From the NCBI GenBank assembly GCA_029964075.1, contig CM057150.1, forward strand, positions 1,426,001 to 1,490,000: 64,000 nt of DNA, read 5' to 3'. The stretch's first letter is position 1. The number at the start of each line of letters is the position of its first letter. The notes beneath the pieces were generated by a model, which was not told where the DNA came from, made no database searches, and saw nothing but the letters and a program-made list of their open reading frames with translations. The DNA is from Patiria pectinifera. Lineage: Eukaryota > Echinodermata > Asteroidea > Valvatida > Asterinidae. Of this stretch, positions 62,581 to 64,000 are shown piece by piece. The position numbers and the translations under genes are program-made.

Positions 62581-63754
62581 TATTAAGGACGATTGAGTGG
62601 GTTGAACCACCTTTTTAATGAGGGCGCTCTTTGAAATATGCAGTTTACGCACAGACTATGGCTGTGCACAACCAAGGTCATTCTTTTAAACCATGCTTTT
62701 AAACCAATTCTGCATCTTTCCAATGAATCCCAGAGGATTGGGGAACATAACAATATTTAATCTCAAGTGAAGTTTTCTATACTTGAATTCTGGAGCATGT
62801 GTTCCAGTCGTTTACGCTGGAATATTTGAATTGCTCCGCACAGCTACAGTATAAATATGAATATAAAAGTATAAGACATAGCAAGCACTTTCTTTTCCTT
62901 TTTTTGGAGCTGACATTTTAATAGTCTATGGAAATTAAGTCATACCTTTTTGATAAGTACAGATTTGGGGAGATTATTATGAGAGTTTTTGTAATTTATG
63001 TCACCATGAACCACGCTTTTGACAAGAATAACGTGCTTTCTATTTTCAATTTGCATTTTGCCATTTGCAATGGTGTTTGGTACCTTTTGGACCTAACGAG
63101 GATAACATGTGATTGAACTTAAGTGAGTATGCGTGGCCCATTTAGCCTTAACCTATCTCCGGAAGGACACATGGATTCCTGGAAACATTGTTTTTGCAGC
63201 AGCTAGGGGAAAGACACTTGGTATTAAACGAGCTTTAAATTAAAGAGAGCAACGTGAATACCCAGTAAACACAGAATAGATGACTTGAAGAGAAACCCAT
63301 TTAATTGTCTATTTTGTCTTCGTAATGAACAAACGTATATCTCATCAAAAACCTGACGCTCTTGACAGAATTATCTCGTGCCCCCCCCCCCCAAATCAGA
63401 CCCAATTTTATTTGTAATATATATCATATCAATCGGTTGAAAGGTATACTTTAGAAGTCAATGTATAATATCAGATGAACAACCATTAGCCTTATATTCG
63501 TAGTCCATTTTATTCTACTTGCATTTCCCATCATTGCAGCGGCGTAGTTCCGGGGAGGGGGGGGGTGGTGAGGGTGGCGCACGCCCCCAATGAAAAACAA
63601 TTGTTCCCTCCCCCGTGCCGCCCTCCCCCTCCCTGGAAATTTGCCAAACACAAAAAAATCCCGAAACCATGATTAGCGGGTTTAATAAAAGTGCCCATTT
63701 CAACATTTTAAAATATATTTTTAGGCGAACACCGCTGTTTATTTGAACGTCCCG
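62581..63754. other. Right-hand spacer with a G-rich module
   Basis: No gene. At 63536-63645 is a G/C-rich module with the edge GCGGCGTAGTTCCGGGGAGG, like others in the window. Confidence 0.4.
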
Positions 63755-64000
63755 TTTTAACAAATATCCTCCTAGCCATGCTAGTTAGTCTTCCCCAATT
63801 TCCTTTAAAAAAATATCCTCCTAGCCATGCCGGCTAATCCTCCCCATTTTTCTTTAAAAAAAAATATCCCCCTAACCATGCTGGTTAGTCTTCCCCATTT
63901 AAAAAAAAAAAAAATCCTCCTAGCCATTCCGGTTAGTTTTTCCCGATTTTTCTTCTAAAAAAATATCCTCCTAGCCATGCCGGTTAGTTTTCCCCAATTT
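63755..64000. repeat. Minisatellite of about 55 bp, array 2, runs off the right edge
   Basis: At least four units of TATCCTCCTAGCCATGCCGG, TTAGTCTTCCCCATTT and an A-run. They are homologous to 16790-17010. The array continues beyond the window. Confidence 0.85.

Overview
The window looks like nuclear DNA of a marine invertebrate deuterostome. An echinoderm is my best guess and an amphioxus-like animal is the alternative. The reasons are AT-rich, intron-rich sequence, phase-1 Ig and FN3 exons, abundant tRNA-derived SINEs, many small inverted-repeat transposons, and short CATGTA runs. There are no bacterial features, and the species call is inference.

The core of the window is a head-to-tail tandem array of receptor tyrosine kinase (RTK) genes, all on the minus strand. 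I rebuilt the exons by hand from splice sites and codon phase. RTK-A (37143 down to 18543, 22 coding exons, 1408 residues) is open from start to stop. It encodes a signal peptide, a V-type Ig domain, six more Ig domains, FN3, a second FN3-like domain with an RRRR furin-type site, a transmembrane helix, a tyrosine kinase and a short tyrosine-bearing tail. RTK-B (60864 down to 49007, 19 coding exons) has the same plan with only four Ig domains. Its kinase exons are intact, but it carries an in-frame TAA five codons after the furin site, so as written it encodes a soluble 628-residue ectodomain. RTK-C (6156 down past the left edge) shows its signal-peptide exon, a V-type Ig exon, a decayed duplicate V exon and an Ig exon; the rest lies outside. 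The kinase and first FN3 parts of A and B are closely similar, whereas the N-terminal V-type Ig domains are barely alignable. This suggests ligand-side diversification on a conserved signalling chassis.

Between A and B, on the plus strand (about 41.16-43.02 kb), lies a decayed gene for a single-pass membrane protein with a tyrosine- and proline-rich tail. A lone broken Ig exon lies at 8.4-8.7 kb.

The spacers (6.2-18.5, 37.1-49.0 and 60.9-64.0 kb) and larger introns are dominated by mobile DNA. They hold LINE fragments, a BEL/Pao fossil, a Penelope-like fossil split by a MITE, several tRNA-derived SINEs, and at least a dozen inverted-repeat or foldback elements, some nested, including a palindromic 21-bp minisatellite held between inverted arms. 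Two arrays of a related 55-bp minisatellite and many G-rich low-complexity modules are also present. No rRNA gene, CRISPR array or confident functional tRNA gene was found.
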